From Lithospermum erythrorhizon (lineage: Eukaryota; Streptophyta; Magnoliopsida; Boraginales; Boraginaceae): a DNA stretch of 64,000 bases. Made by a program: the position numbers and the translations under genes. Below are positions 37,035 through 50,503 of the stretch, in pieces (the first letter of the stretch is position 1; each line of letters starts with the position of its first letter). The DNA lies in assembly GCA_019722365.1 (NCBI GenBank), contig JADFUC010000892.1, positions 186,001 to 250,000 on the forward strand, written 5' to 3'. The notes beneath the pieces were generated by a model, which was not told the DNA's origin, searched no databases, and saw only the letters and a program-made list of their open reading frames with translations.

Positions 37035-40000
37035 ATGGAAGCGGCGGCGCAACCGAGAAACGCCACCGTAGACGACGGCGAAACGATGAAGCTGGCCATA
37101 GCGGTGGCGCTGCTAAAATCGAAGCTTCTCCAAAACAAGCAACAAAATCAATCTCAGGCATCACAATTATCATCATCTCCTCACTACTCTGACGAAGCTC
37201 TCAAATGGAAGCGCAAAGTAGGCTTTCATACTTACTTCGAGTATAATACTCGTTATAATTCATTTTAATTGACGTTTTAATTGGTTTTCGAGTCAGAACA
37301 AACCTCCACTATGAATTACTACCTCAATTTCTAAAGGCGCGTGACATCGAAATCGTTAGCGTTTGTTAAAAATTTTTATTCGATCGCTTTATGTTTGAAC
37401 TTAGATCCTCCTCCATCTTAATTGTTCCATGGCGAAGTAAATTTAATTAGATTGAGTCAGGAAGGCCTCGACTATGAATTACTACCTCAGTCTTAAAAGG
37501 AAAAATGGCAGCTCGAATCGCTCGGCGCTAGCAGGGGTACTGTTTAAATTGTTTTTTATTTAGTAGCCCGTCTTCGATCACTAATGAAAATTTGGTTATT
37601 CTCAAGGGCCCACAGATTGAGTTTTTTTTCTTCGTTTTTCACGCGTTTTTTGCTAGGGTATTTTTATCATTTTTTCACGTCTATATAACTTTAACAAACA
37701 TGAGTGATATTTGGTGCCTCAAATCAACCGAATGACCAAGATAATCCAGTTTTTAATTCTGTTAGTTGATGTTGTACTCAAATATTTTGTACTTGTCTAG
37801 TTTTTAATTTTTCAAAAAAATTAACATTTTAACAATAGTTAAAGTTGATCTATTTACTAAAATGAAAGAAAAAATTGGTCAAATAAGACAAGTTACAAGA
37901 AGTGAAAAAGAGTGAAAGTGGATAAACTTCATGCGATGGAGTGAGTTTAATATTTGGTGAAAAATATATCAAATGATGGTAGTATTTTCGAAGTAATCAA
38001 CTACTAAAATGATTAAAATCAGGCCATGTACCAACTAAGGCTGCTAAATCTGTTAATTTTGACTATAAAAAATTAGACTAGACAATATTTATGGAGGGTA
38101 CTTGAATTTATTCTTTTAAAATCGATATAATTGCATATGTTTTTAAAATATTTTCGTGATATAGTTTGAAAAGAATTAAAGGGAGTATATGATTAGTATG
38201 AATATGTGAAAGGATGGATTTAACTGACGTAAATTGTTTAGGCGAAGGAGCGGAAAGAGGAAATTCAGAGGCTTCATGAGGACCTCAAAGCAGCTGAAGG
38301 TTTACTGATTTCTTCGTCTCTCACAGTTACACAGTTGCGATTAATGTGAATTTGAATATATGTGTAATGTACTAGGTTTGAGGTGGTTTTTTATGATAGA
38401 AGTGTTCGATTATTGAATGATTTTGGATTTTGTTGATGAATAGATGGCGTTCAGTATGATATGTTTCCGAAACAAGCGTCGTGCAAGTGCTATTTCTTTG
38501 ATAATTTGAGGAAATTAACCCGAAGTCAACTTGAAGATAGCACAATCAATGATGTTCTTCGCAGAAGGTTTCTCAGACAAGGTCGCTTTACCAGTTTTTT
38601 GGTTTGTGTATATATGTATATGTATTTGCTTGTTTATGTTATCTGATTATGGAAGTTAGATTCCAAATTACGTGATTGATCAGTGAGAATCAATGAGAGG
38701 AGGAGGAGCAGAACTGGAGCCTTGCCACGCAGGAGGCTCATTTCAGGTAAATAATAGCTTTAAGAATCTGAAATTATGATGCAAGTGTTACAACTTATAT
38801 TCTATGGGTTTATTGATATTTAACGAGGCGATTGATCTTTTGATGGGTTATAGAAAATTCTTTTTTTCGAGTTTAATTTGGATATGCCTATTAAAGAAAA
38901 CAGGAGATAGCGAATGTATGCCTCGAACCATGATGCTAAGATGACAGTTAAATAAGCACATACTTTATAAAAACAATGTAAGTTCAATTAATGTTGGGGA
39001 CTATTTCTCATGCTTAATGAGACACATTATCTTATGCCATCCTCTGACTTCCACAAGGATTCATTGATCCCCCCATGTTTGTAACAGAAAGCACTTGAAC
39101 ATTTGCAATAATATATTTCTCTTACTGTTTTATTTTATTATCATATTTTGCTATCTGGGTCCTTCAAACGAAGGAAAACATGAATTCTGTTGACTCGGGT
39201 ATTTAATTCTTTCTAATACAGAACATGATGGTGAAAACGAATTGGAGCAGTTAAGTTCTTCAGTTGATTTTCTTGTGGAGCTTTGTGAAACTATGTCGCC
39301 AGGAAATGTGTGTAACTCTCCAGTTCGTTTTGCTTTATGCCATTATGTTTTTGATCAATTAATATCTAATACTTTATGTTGATATCAAATTCATTTATTC
39401 ACAGCTGGAGCAGACAAATTTCAAAAATTGGGCACATCAGGCGGTGGACTTCATTCTTATTATTAACACAGGGAGTTTTTGCATTTGATCTCATGCATTA
39501 TACTGTCTAGATATAGACTGGCATAAATTTTTACAGCAGAACTACAGATGCAATTGTATCAAACCCATGTTACTTAAGCTTCATTAAGTGTCTTTTAGTT
39601 GCTGTTAACTATCCCAATACATCTGGGTTGAGAGGAGAGAGATTATGTTTTTTCATCTGCTCATTCTTAGTCATACAATATTCTGTTTTTGTCAAGCTGC
39701 CTTGAAGAATTTGACGCGGACAGAAAGAAATTTAGTGGTTGTTGAGGGGATCGTTGGCAGCTTAATTACGCGACTTTTGATAAGAACGTCGACTCCTGCA
39801 TCAGTAGGTAAATGTTGATACTGGAGTCATTGTTATTCATCTATTATTTATTCTTTTACAATTCATTCTTGTTAGTGGTCTTGGTTTATATTGTTTTATC
39901 TAAATATTAATTCCCTAAAGTGAAGGCTCTGAAATATTGGAGTAAATATTTGGTCAATACGTTTCTCCAAACACGTGTTCGTCTCTTTTTGAACTTTAGA

Positions 40001-42129
40001 AGTAAATATTGAATATTATGCAGATACATACAATGATATATTTACTTGCCATATATTGATCCAGAAAGATGCTAAGAATTTTGTGCATAATATTCTACTT
40101 CGTATTTAGTATTTACTGTTGATGTCCGGCCCTTACATTAGTTATGGACAAGATCAGTGGACGGCTCTCATAATTGCTGTAGGGGAAATAGTCAGCATTA
40201 GAAACCTTCTAATTTCATTGCCATTTTTTAATAATTCGGTTCCTTAGGTAGCTTAAATTTTCTTGTGAATCTATTTATTTCCTTGCAAAAATTCTTTATA
40301 AGAAAATATAAAATGGGAACAACTTATGCAGGTTGTTCAATGCGTCTTTCCTTTCGAGTTTGATAGGCAGGCATTTGATGTGAGAAACAACCAATGTTCA
40401 AACTGAAACATTCATAATATTTGTGATTTTTAAGGCATTCTGTGGACTATAATTGTCAGTAACCGACTTTACAGAATTGGTTGACACCCAGACCCCTGTG
40501 ACATTTATTAGCCAACTAAGACTTACATTTTTGTTCTGGATACTTAATATAATTTTCGTTTTTGTTTATCTTATTTTCCTTATCTCTTTTTTTCTTCAGT
40601 TCAAACTCATCCAGACATTGATGTCCTGTCATATGTTCAGCATGTAGCCCGGAAACTTGGAGCTGAATCTTTTGTTGGGCAGCGTATCATCCTTTCAGTC
40701 TCCCAGAGAATTTCTCTAGTTGCAGAAAGTTTGCTTTTTATGGATCCATTTGATGACGCCTTTCCAAGTATGCATAGTTGCATGCATATGATGTAAGTCT
40801 TTGATCAACATGCCCGTACTGAAAATATGTCCTTGATTTCTTGAGAGGTTTAATGGAAGTTCTTTCTCTAATTTTTTTCCTTGAATTCTGCTTGTAATTT
40901 TTCTCTACAACTTGTCCTTTACAGACCTTAGTACCTTAAGTGATGAGTACTTATTTTCAGACGTTTTCATCATTTTGCTTCTCATTGTTTACAAAACATT
41001 GACAAATTAAATGTTGTCTAGAAATTTCTGTCATGTCTTCAAGGTGAACGCTGTTTTACTTCAAGTATTTTTAAAGTCTACCCCATACATGAATGCATGC
41101 TCAAGAACTGTGTGACTCACTGGTCATTACTTTATTTTCCAAGGCAAATTCAAATGCCTACGTGTGTGCCCTGTGTTATACAGCGTTCTATTATACTTCT
41201 CTAGGCACACTTTTCTTGTCTGCTTACTATAAGTATTTGCTTTTTACCTGAAGTACTTGTTACTTCATATTCTGTCTTGTTAGTTCAATAATAAGTGCTT
41301 GATCGGTAAATGTCTGCATACACTAGTCTGATATTTGACCGACATTCCTACTTTTAGATAGTTCAATTGGCTGTCAAATCTCTTGGTAGTTTTTTGACTT
41401 TTAAAAGAGGATCAATAGTGATTCCTCACTTACCCCGTGGATGATTTGAATTTTGGTTAATGACCTTTTTAAATCTTGAACTTAATATGTTGAATAATTT
41501 TGGGTGAAAAATATGTCAATGAATGGTATTTTTAACACAGTTCATCTAACTCAGTTTGTATCTGAAACATGACGACTCACTGTTTTGTTCCTGACAGGAT
41601 TCAGCTTATTGAGTTTTTAGTGTCTGATTATTTAATGCCATGGTCAACATCTGAAGACTTTGACTTAGGTAAGCTCTTCTTATCGTGCCTAATTGCCAAC
41701 CTATACACTCTCAGGAAATGTATCATTCATGATAGTATCCTCTAACTAATGGAGGATGCAACAGATATGATCAACTTGCCTAATCTGCTCGACTTAACAA
41801 AATATGAATAGCTTTTAGGAAATGATGGTTGAAATGGATTAATGCATGTTATATCATCGAGCATGGCTGTTGAATATATTTTATGGTTTTAACACAAAAT
41901 TCTTATGCTTGCTTAATATTTGACTTTGAATGGGGACTGTTCAGGGCTTTTCGAAACGTGGTTGGCTTCAATTCTCCATTCTCGTAAAGGGTTGGAGCTC
42001 TTAGAAAGCAGGAACGGACTTTATATACTATATTTAGACCGTGTCATTGGGGGTATAGCAAAAAATGTGGCTAACTTGCCATTTTTTCATGATCTCAATC
42101 CAGATGTAGTAGCTAACCTCTTCAGCTAA
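37035..42129 (+). CDS. MPS1: MULTIPOLAR SPINDLE 1 / PRD2-like meiotic protein
   Basis: Plant protein needed for meiotic double-strand-break formation and bipolar spindle organisation in Arabidopsis. Ten exons: 37035-37217, 38242-38299, 38444-38581, 38684-38746, 39222-39307, 39405-39474, 39697-39807, 40600-40792, 41598-41668 and 41945-42129; they join in frame to 385 residues. Family motifs seen are LKIAVALL-like MKLAIAVALLKSKLL, a coiled coil (KERKEEIQRLHEDLKAAE), ASCKCYFFDNLRKLTRSQLE, NDVLRRRFLRQVRINERRRR, GQRIILSVSQRISLVAESLL with FMDPFDDAFP, and ESRNGLYILYLDRVIGGIAK. The donor of exon 6 (GGGA|GTTTTT) is weak; I chose it only because it keeps the frame into exon 7. No break otherwise. Confidence 0.88.
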
Positions 42130-43466
42130 TGGCCTGTATATATATAGACATTCCATATGTGAATATGCATGCAAAGGGTTGTACTGAGATTCACTGCCAC
42201 TGACCGAGTAACACATAGAGAAGGTTGAATGGGGATATCTTAGGTAGTGGAAGAAGCCTTGACGTTGATGTTGCACGATAATTGTGATAGATGCAATTTG
42301 ATCTGGTAGCAATTGCTTCTTGTTGTTATGCTTTGAAGAGGGCATAAGTTGTCTAGGGGGCAGATATGGAATTATTCCCATATTTTATCAGCTGAAGTTA
42401 AAAAATTATTCATCTATGAAACACACTTAACTATGTAACACACTTGCATGCATGTTCTATTTAGCTCTGTTGATTTTAATTTAGTGTAGATGGCAAAGGA
42501 GCATTGAGCTCACTAAGTTGCTCCATCTATGAATATGACAGAACAACAGTAATGAAAAAGAACATGCACTTTAGTTTCAGATTTTTTCATTTTGTTTCTT
42601 GAAAGCATTTTTTTTTCAACATTCATAAGTGTAGTTACCAGAAGTTAATATACAAAAAGTAATTCAATTTCTTTTCATACTTATCATATATGGTATTCCG
42701 TATGAGATACATATACAAAAAATTAATAAAAATGAAAGTTCATAATACACATGATACTGAAATGTGAATTGAGACCCTACTCTCATTTAAAGTTTCCTGA
42801 AATAAACATGAATTGTTATAAAAGTTTACTTAAAATAATAGAAGGGATAAACTATGCTACGTGTATCTATCAGAATTTAGAAGCGGTATGCTTCACATTG
42901 AAGGTAAGAGAAGACATAACATCATAATTCTTTTTATCTTTTATTTTTATTATTTTAGGAACCATATAATTTGATTCAAAAGAATTATGTCTCATGAGTT
43001 TGATAATTATATTGTACGTAGTAATAATTTACTCCCTCAATCCAAATTATCTGGAGGTTATTTTCGACAAAATAATTATTTCACTTTTTTAACGTTATTA
43101 ATCGAACCTTGAAAGTGAAATTGTAAATTTGTAATGGAGCATATATCAATTTTATGGTATAAAGAGAGAAAAATAGAAGGGTAGAGAAGTAACAAAATGA
43201 AAATTTAATATAAGCCATATTTTTCAAAAAGGTCACACGACATTAAAATGTATGTGTCCATGCCTCACCATGGTAGTTGCAGAGGGGAAAACTTAACTTC
43301 AAGGCAATGGAGACTATACAACCAACAACATCACTTGTATATTATCACCATTAGGTGCAACAAAGAAAGTCTACCAGCATTCATTCTTTAAAAAGAACCC
43401 CTCACCACACTTCTCCCTCCACCTTCATCATCCTCCCTAAACCATTCTCCATCTCCATTCATCATC
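42130..43466. other. Intergenic region between MPS1 and the CesA relic
   Basis: AT-rich with no gene. TTTACTCCCTCAATCCAAATTA near 43030 looks like one end of a Stowaway-type element, but I could not find the partner end. The CesA-relic promoter area near 43380 has a pyrimidine-rich leader (CTTCTCCCTCCACCTTCATC). Confidence 0.5.
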
Positions 43467-46400
43467 ATGGAAGCTAGTGCTGGGCTTGTTGCTGGCTCTC
43501 ATAACCGCAACGAGCTCGTCGTCATTCATGGCCATGAAGAGGTAAGAAAAAACGAGTTTGAGGAGTATGCTCTACTAAGAGATTGCCAGGCAGGTACTTT
43601 CTTTTTATTTTTTATATAAATTTATAAAACTAAACAAGACACGTATCGTGATCCAAAAAGTATAACAGACGATCCATTTCCAGGAGAAAAACAAGAACTT
43701 TATAGACTTGTTTTTTTGCTTAGTTTGTTTTTTCTTGATAATGGGGTTTTGAATATGCATGCATGGTTTTTTTTTGTAGCCTAAAGCTTTGAAAGATTTA
43801 ACTGGACAAGTTTGTGAGATATGTGGAGATGAAGTTGGGGTTACAGTTGATGGAGATCTCTTTGTAGCTTGTAATGAATGTGGTTTTCCTGTTTGTCGAC
43901 CTTGCTATGAGTATGAAGAGAAGAGAGAGGCGGCCAACAGTATCCACGGTGAGACTGGTACAGCGTCTCAAAGGTTCAATATCAAACTTTATTCTATCTA
44001 TTCATTCATGCATATGATTTTCTTGAGGATTTCATGCTTGTATAGTAAAACCCCCAACAGTACTCCATGATATCATAAAAGTTGAAGGGGAATCTTGTCT
44101 TATTTTCGAAATACCAAGGATCGTTTATCTTATCCTCTGACACGATTGGTGACACATCAATATAATACTCGTACATGCAGTTTTTTATTGAAAATATTAT
44201 TTTTAGTTTAAACTGACCAATCAATCACTTACAATTAATGGGCGTCATTTGTGTCAAAGGATGGAACAAAGATGATCCCACACTGACCAATATCATCTAA
44301 TGTGCATGATGATAATTTTCTATAGTCCTTTGACACGATTGGTGGCAAATCATAAAATACTTCACGATGATAATGGGCGTTTTTATGTGAGAGGATGGGA
44401 TGAGAAATCTATATTAAGGTTAGTCCCACACTTGTTAATATCTTCTAATGTATGTGTATGATTACAATTTTGTTGTTGTTTTTCATTACTTGAAAAGGGA
44501 GTGCCAGGGTGGAAGGAGATGAAGATGAGGAAGACATCAAGTGACATTGACAGTTCATCTCGATGATGAATATAAGAACAGGTTTGTTGCCGAGGCTGTG
44601 CTCCATGGGAAGATGACTTCTTTAGAGGGCCTGGCTTGACTGATAGAAAGAGAATGCAATACCCTCCTGTTATAGCTGGAGATTAAAACTCTGTAAGAGA
44701 AAACTTATATAATCAAAATGGATAGGCTTGCATTATTCAAGATAGTTCCAACTAATATACACCATGATGTGCTTTATATAACTTCTAATAGTATATTATA
44801 TTTCCAAATTTAGTGGTGGTGAACTTCAATGGCAAGTCCTACTCGCAAGTGAGCAGATGTGATGGGGCTCCATCCATACGCAACCTCAGAGCCTGGTAAA
44901 TATGTTCATATCTTCAAAACTATATATAGTCATGAAATTCATCATATGTAATTTTGATAACCTGAAAAGTCAATTTTCTGAAATTAAGTTGAACACATAC
45001 AGGAAGTGCAAGATGGGATGAGAGGAAAGAGTTGGGATGGAAGGAGAGGATGGATGACTGGAAAATGCAGCAGCACCACGGCAACTTGGGGGGTCCAGAA
45101 CCTGATGAATATGCTGATCCTGACATGGCCATGTAAGTTAATAACTTCTATAGACTATACATATCATTCTCCACTCTATTGAGCTAGTACTCAAGTCCAT
45201 AATAAGTCCAGGATTATAATTGCCATGTTTCTTGATGCATCAAAGTTTTCTAATCCTATTTTCAAGGTGTCATAAAATTGAGTTAATATCATAACTAATG
45301 AAAGGACTGTAACAAGAACAGTTTTCTCTCTTTATGTTTCTGGACCAAGAATTTGTTGTCCCTTAGCTAAGCAATCTATAAATCCAAATTAGTTGGGGCA
45401 GATCCATCAAACACATGTCATCAGCTCTGAAGAAGGGCCAGAGGATTTGTTAGAGTTTATATACTTATTTGTAACCACTTCAAATCAATAACTTGGCTTA
45501 CAATGTTCTTTTCAACTTATTAGTGTTGGATTAAAAATGAGCAGCCCTTGTCAAAGAAGGTACCAAATTTAAACTCCAATAGAAGATCAACCCTTTGCAT
45601 GGTGATTGTGATCAGGCTTGTTGTATTAGCTTTCTTCCTCACGGTACAAATTTTGATCCTGTGCAGTGCAATCAGTTATGGCTGCGGCTTCATATGTGAG
45701 ATTTGGTTTGCATTTTCATGGATCCTCGATCAGTTCCCAAAATGGTTCCTAGTCGTGAGACTTGCCAGTGAAATACTCTCTCTGAGGTAGGGTCTTTGCA
45801 AACACAATTCTGATTTGGGACCAACTGTAGTTCCTTAACCAAATGTATGAACACTGGTACAAAAGTTAAAAGCAAATTCAGGAAAAATCAGGGAATGCAC
45901 TCAAAAGAAATAAAATTTCTGCAATTCCCCAAATTATCAGTATCCAAAAGACTCATCATCTTGGCCATATTTTTCATGACGATGTAGATATGAAAAAGAG
46001 AATTGAACTTAAAATCTGCTTACTGCGTGGATGTTTCATTCATTTTGTGGATCCACTGAAGGAGCCTCCACTTGTCACCGCCAATACAGTTCTCTCAATA
46101 CTGGCGATGGACTACCCTGTGGAGAAAATATCATGCTATATATCAGATGATGGAGCTTCTATGTGGTCATTGTCCAAAACTGCAGAATTAAACAAAATTA
46201 AGGTGCCTTTCTGTAGAAAGTTTTCTATAGAGCCTAGAGCCCCAGAATTTTACTTCTCTCAGAAAATCGACTATCTGAAGGACAAAGTGCAGCCTACATT
46301 TGTGAAGGAGAGACGAGCTATGAAGGTATCATGTAACCTCTAGATAAATGATTCGAGGGGCACCGCCGCAGTTATTGCTTAACAATGACTTTGGTTTGAT

Positions 46401-49400
46401 TGACAGAGAGAGTATGAAGAGTTCAAAGTTCGGATCAATGCTCTGGTTGCTAAAGCCATGAAAGTTCCTCCAGAAGGGTGGATCATGCAAGATGGGACAC
46501 CATGGCCAGGAAACAATACTAGAGATCACCCAGGCATGGAGTTCAAGGATAACTGCTTGGTCAAGCAGGCACTGTTAATGAAGGCCATGAACTTGCCTCG
46601 CCTGGTTGCATTTCCCGTGAGAAAGGCCACAGTTTCCAACATCACAAGAGGCCAGACCATGAATGCTCTGGTAATTATACTCCCTCCCTTTTTGCGTTTT
46701 TGTTGTCTCAGGAATGGCTTTGGCAGTGTTCGAATTTTTATAGTCCCAAAAAAATAATTAATGGTAAGCCATTCAGTTTTCACATAGTATAATGAAAATC
46801 GAATAAACGAGGAATAGTATTGATATTCATTCATCTTTATTTGCCTCACATGGTGCTCGGTGGAAGGGGTCATCAACCGCCCGGCCAAGTTTGAGGATGA
46901 TCACATTAAATATATTTTGACATACTCTCACTCACTATTTAATTAGCTTTGTTTTTTTTTTTTCTTCTTGATTCAAATGTATCGTTGAATACTTGTGATT
47001 ATTTTCTTTGGTATAAATTCCTTTGAGAATATGTCACTCATATATTATACATTATTAATTTATTTTCTTTCATTAGATATAGTTTTCTAGTATATTCGTT
47101 TCGATTTTTAATAATTTGGTGTTAGTTAAATAATAATATATTTTATAGAACTATTGTTATTGTGTTTGTCTATTATTATTATCTGTAATAAGTGTTTGTT
47201 AAATAATGATATGTTTTTTTTTTATTCAGAATTATTATTATTATTATTATTTGATATGTAGAACTATTATTATTAATATGTATTGGATTATAAATAATAT
47301 ATCTTTGAGTAGAATTATTGGTAATATTATTATTTAATTCCATATAGATATGAATTTTATATGTTAAAGGATCCACAAAAAATTTAAATTATATTTTAAA
47401 TCATACAGTTCATGACAAAACAAATGAATTTGATGATCTTATGTCGATGATCAATTCGTCAATATATTTAGTCGGACATCAAATTGTTAAGGTGTGTATC
47501 TCATAGGCGTGATACTACCGATGTAAACATAGTATCTACATAGAAATTGTATTTTATTATAATTTTTTATAATATATATAAAGGTTATTTATGATCAAAT
47601 ATCTCTTGAGCAAAAATATTAATTCAGAAAACAAATTATGATTTCCGAATTAAGCATAAAATGTATGGAATATTTGAAAAGGAAATGATTGCGTTCCGTC
47701 ATCGCGTGTATGTTTAATCAACATGCTAATTTAGCACACTCGACGGATATATTTCCTCAGATTGCGTGGCTGGTGTTCTTACAAATGCACCATTCATGCT
47801 GAACTTGGACTGTGATCACTACATAAACAATAGCAAAGCTGTGAGGGAATCAATGCCATGTGCTTCACAGTGGATATCAAGATGGGAAAGAGAAGTCTGT
47901 TATGTTCAGTTCCCTCAAAGGTTTGACGGAATAGACAGACATGACCGATATGCTAACAGAAACACAGTCTTCTTTGATATTGTTCTTATGAAATTTGAAA
48001 AATAAATAATTTCATTGGGATAAAAGCATGCCCAATGAAAGCATAGATAGAAGTTTGGAAAATATCTGCTGATAAGCGTGGAAAGATTAGGACATCATTT
48101 CCTTCATTATTTGCTTTTGCATGTGCCTAAGATGATCCTTTATATGGTAAGAATATGAAAGGTCTAGACGGAATCCAAGGTCCTGTGTATGTTGGCACTG
48201 GATGTGTCTTCAGAAGGCAAGCGTTATATGGCTATGAGCCTCCAAAACGTCCAAAGCGCCCAAGAATGGTAAGCTGTGATTGTTGCCCATGCTTTGGACG
48301 CCGCAAGAAGCTTAATGAATACTCTAAACATGGAGCCAACGGAGAGGATGCAAACGTTCAAGGTTTTTCTCCTCACATTTTTCCTTTCAAGCATTCCTCA
48401 TTAGAATTGCCAATTTTCTGTTAAACTTTTGAAGAATATAACTTGTGATCTGCTCAAACTAGTGATCCCCAATTTTTTATTCTAGGATTTGATGACGACA
48501 AGGAGCTACTCATGTCTCAAATGAACTTCGAGAAAAAGTTTGGACAATCTGCAATTTTTGTGACTTCAACTCTCATGATTGAAGGAGGTGTTCCTCCTTC
48601 TTCGGGTCCTGCAGCCCTACTCAAAGAAGCAATCCATGTGATCAGCTGTGGCTATGAGGACAAGACAGAATGGGGTGTAGAGGTATTACAAAATTTGAAA
48701 TCCCTCTCTTTGGCTCTCTATGCAGATCCTGGTCTGCACCTTCTTTGCTCAATTCAATCTCTATGAAATTTCTCATGACCATTCGAGTCTTGTTGGATCA
48801 TTAACATTCACAGATATCAGACTTTCTACTGTTCTTTGTCTCTTAAGTCTTAACATCACTATCAGCCTGCACTATCTATCTAGTCTCTTCAAGCTGCTTT
48901 TCACTTCAGTTAAGCAAGGCCTTTCTCACATTTTCCTGGTTCTCTTGTTAAGAAAGCAAAGCTAATCTCAACGAATTATCAATTTAGAAATGGAGCAAAA
49001 AATGAAATTCTTATATACAAGAAAATATTGGAAGACAACAATATCAAATTAATGAAATTGACATGTGACACATTATCCTCAAGTTGAATATTTGTGCTGT
49101 AGAATTAACAATTCTTATACATGCAGCTTGGATGGATTTATGGCTCTATCACAGAGGACATCTTAACAGGTTTCAAGATGCATTGTCGTGGATGGAGGTC
49201 TGTGTACTGTATGCCAAAATTGCCTGCATTCAAGGGGTCTGCTCCAATCAATCTGTCAGATCGTCTTGAACAAGTTCTTCGATGGGCACTTGGTTCTGTT
49301 GAGATTTTCTTCAGCAGACACAGTCCAGTGTGGTATGGCCATAAGGGAGGAAACCTCAAGTGGCTTGAGCGTTTTGCATACGTCAACACAACAGTCTACC

Positions 49401-50223
49401 CGTTTACATCCATTCCTCTACTAGCATACTGTATTCTACCTGCTGTTTGCCTCCTCACTGACAAATTCATAATGCCCGAGGTAAGAAATGATTATTTCGT
49501 AGTCTTGGTACATCTCATTAAAGATAAAAGCTCGAACCTTGTCTTCTATGGGTTGAAACATTTGAAAGCCACTCGACATCTTTTATCTTTCTAACATTAT
49601 TTACCAACTAACAATCTTCAAAAATGTTTGTTACACAGATTAGCACATTTGCAAGTCTCTTTTTCATTGCACTGTTCCTTTCAATCTTCACGACGGGTAT
49701 CCTTGAGCTAAGATGGAGCGGGGTCAGCATTGAGGAGTGGTGGAGAAATGAGCAATTTTGGGTCATTGGTGGCATTTCTGCACATCTCTTTGCAGTGGTA
49801 CAAGGTCTGCTGAAGATTTTGGCTGGAATTGACACTAAATTCAGTGTTACATCTAAGACAGTAGACGATGAAGATGAGTTTGGAGAACTTTACACTTTCA
49901 AATGGACTACCCTCCTGATTCCTCCAACAACAGTTCTGATCATTAACTTGGTTGGTGTAGTGGCTGGAATCTCCGATGCAATAAGCAATGGATACGAATC
50001 ATGGGGTCCCCTTTTCGGGAAGCTCTTTTTTGCCTTCTGGGTTATTGTTCATCTCTACCCATTCCTCAAAGGTCTCATGGGAAGGCAAAACAGGACACCA
50101 ACCATTGTCATCATCTGGTCTGTTCTGTTGGCTTCAATCTTCTCCTTACTTTGGGTTCGGATCGACCCCTTTGTGCTAAGAGCAAAGGGGCCTGATACCA
50201 AGAAATGTGGAATCAACTGCTAA
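43467..50223 (+). pseudogene. Decayed cellulose synthase catalytic subunit (CESA6-clade)
   Basis: CESA makes beta-1,4-glucan at the plasma membrane. Blocks in order: 43467-43541 ([20 protein letters not shown]), zinc finger 43780-43970, 44511-44545 (RVEGDEDEEDI), 44997-45133 ([15 protein letters not shown]), first membrane segments 45548-45789, 46045-46325 (ISDDGASM), 46407-46670, 47766-47982 ([16 protein letters not shown]), 48151-48360, 48486-48680, 49127-49480 ([18 protein letters not shown]) and 49639-50223 ending CGINC. D,D,D,QxxRW catalytic motifs are all still readable. Damage: the zinc finger loses its last Cys pair, the 44.5-44.7 kb block has multiple stops, membrane segment 1-2 is scrambled and runs to a stop at 45788, text after ISDDGASM is shortened, 46540-46670 is frame-scrambled, and the block before KKVCYVQ-equivalent is altered. 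The last exons are intact and could be read as normal CESA. Confidence 0.9.
46690..47760. other. AT-rich expansion inside the CesA relic
   Basis: Where functional CESA genes usually have a short intron, about 1.07 kb lies between the block ending ATGAATGCTCTG and GTTCTTACAAATGCACCATT. It includes (ATT)n microsatellite sequence near 47230-47340 and no coding frame. A non-autonomous insertion is possible but no ends were found. Confidence 0.55.
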
Positions 50224-50377
50224 AGCAATTCCTCGGGTCATGCCACGAAAACTATGCTTCCTCATCAAACATAAAACATTTTTGGATACAGTTTTGTATG
50301 TGATTGTAATGAATTCAATTAAAGGCACTGCCAACCTCAATCAATGTAAACACCTTCTTAGGCATAAGAAAGTGATA

Positions 50378-50503
50378 ACAAACTTCAATTCCTTATAAAC
50401 AGCTCATAGTGCAGGAATGAAATACCTCACAGATCATGGCTTCATTTGAAGATGGAAACTTTATGATATTTGTTCTTTGTTTTTTTAAGGAATTGAAGTT
50501 TGT
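50378..50503. repeat. 18-bp perfect inverted repeat 3' of the CesA relic
   Basis: ACAAACTTCAATTCCTTA (50378-50395) and TAAGGAATTGAAGTTTGT (50486-50503) are exact reverse complements separated by 90 bp. It could be a 3' UTR hairpin or a small foldback element. Confidence 0.7.

Noticed and set aside
42034..42381. 115-residue minus-strand open frame
   Set aside because: Overlaps the last MPS1 exon in antisense; composition explained by the coding strand.
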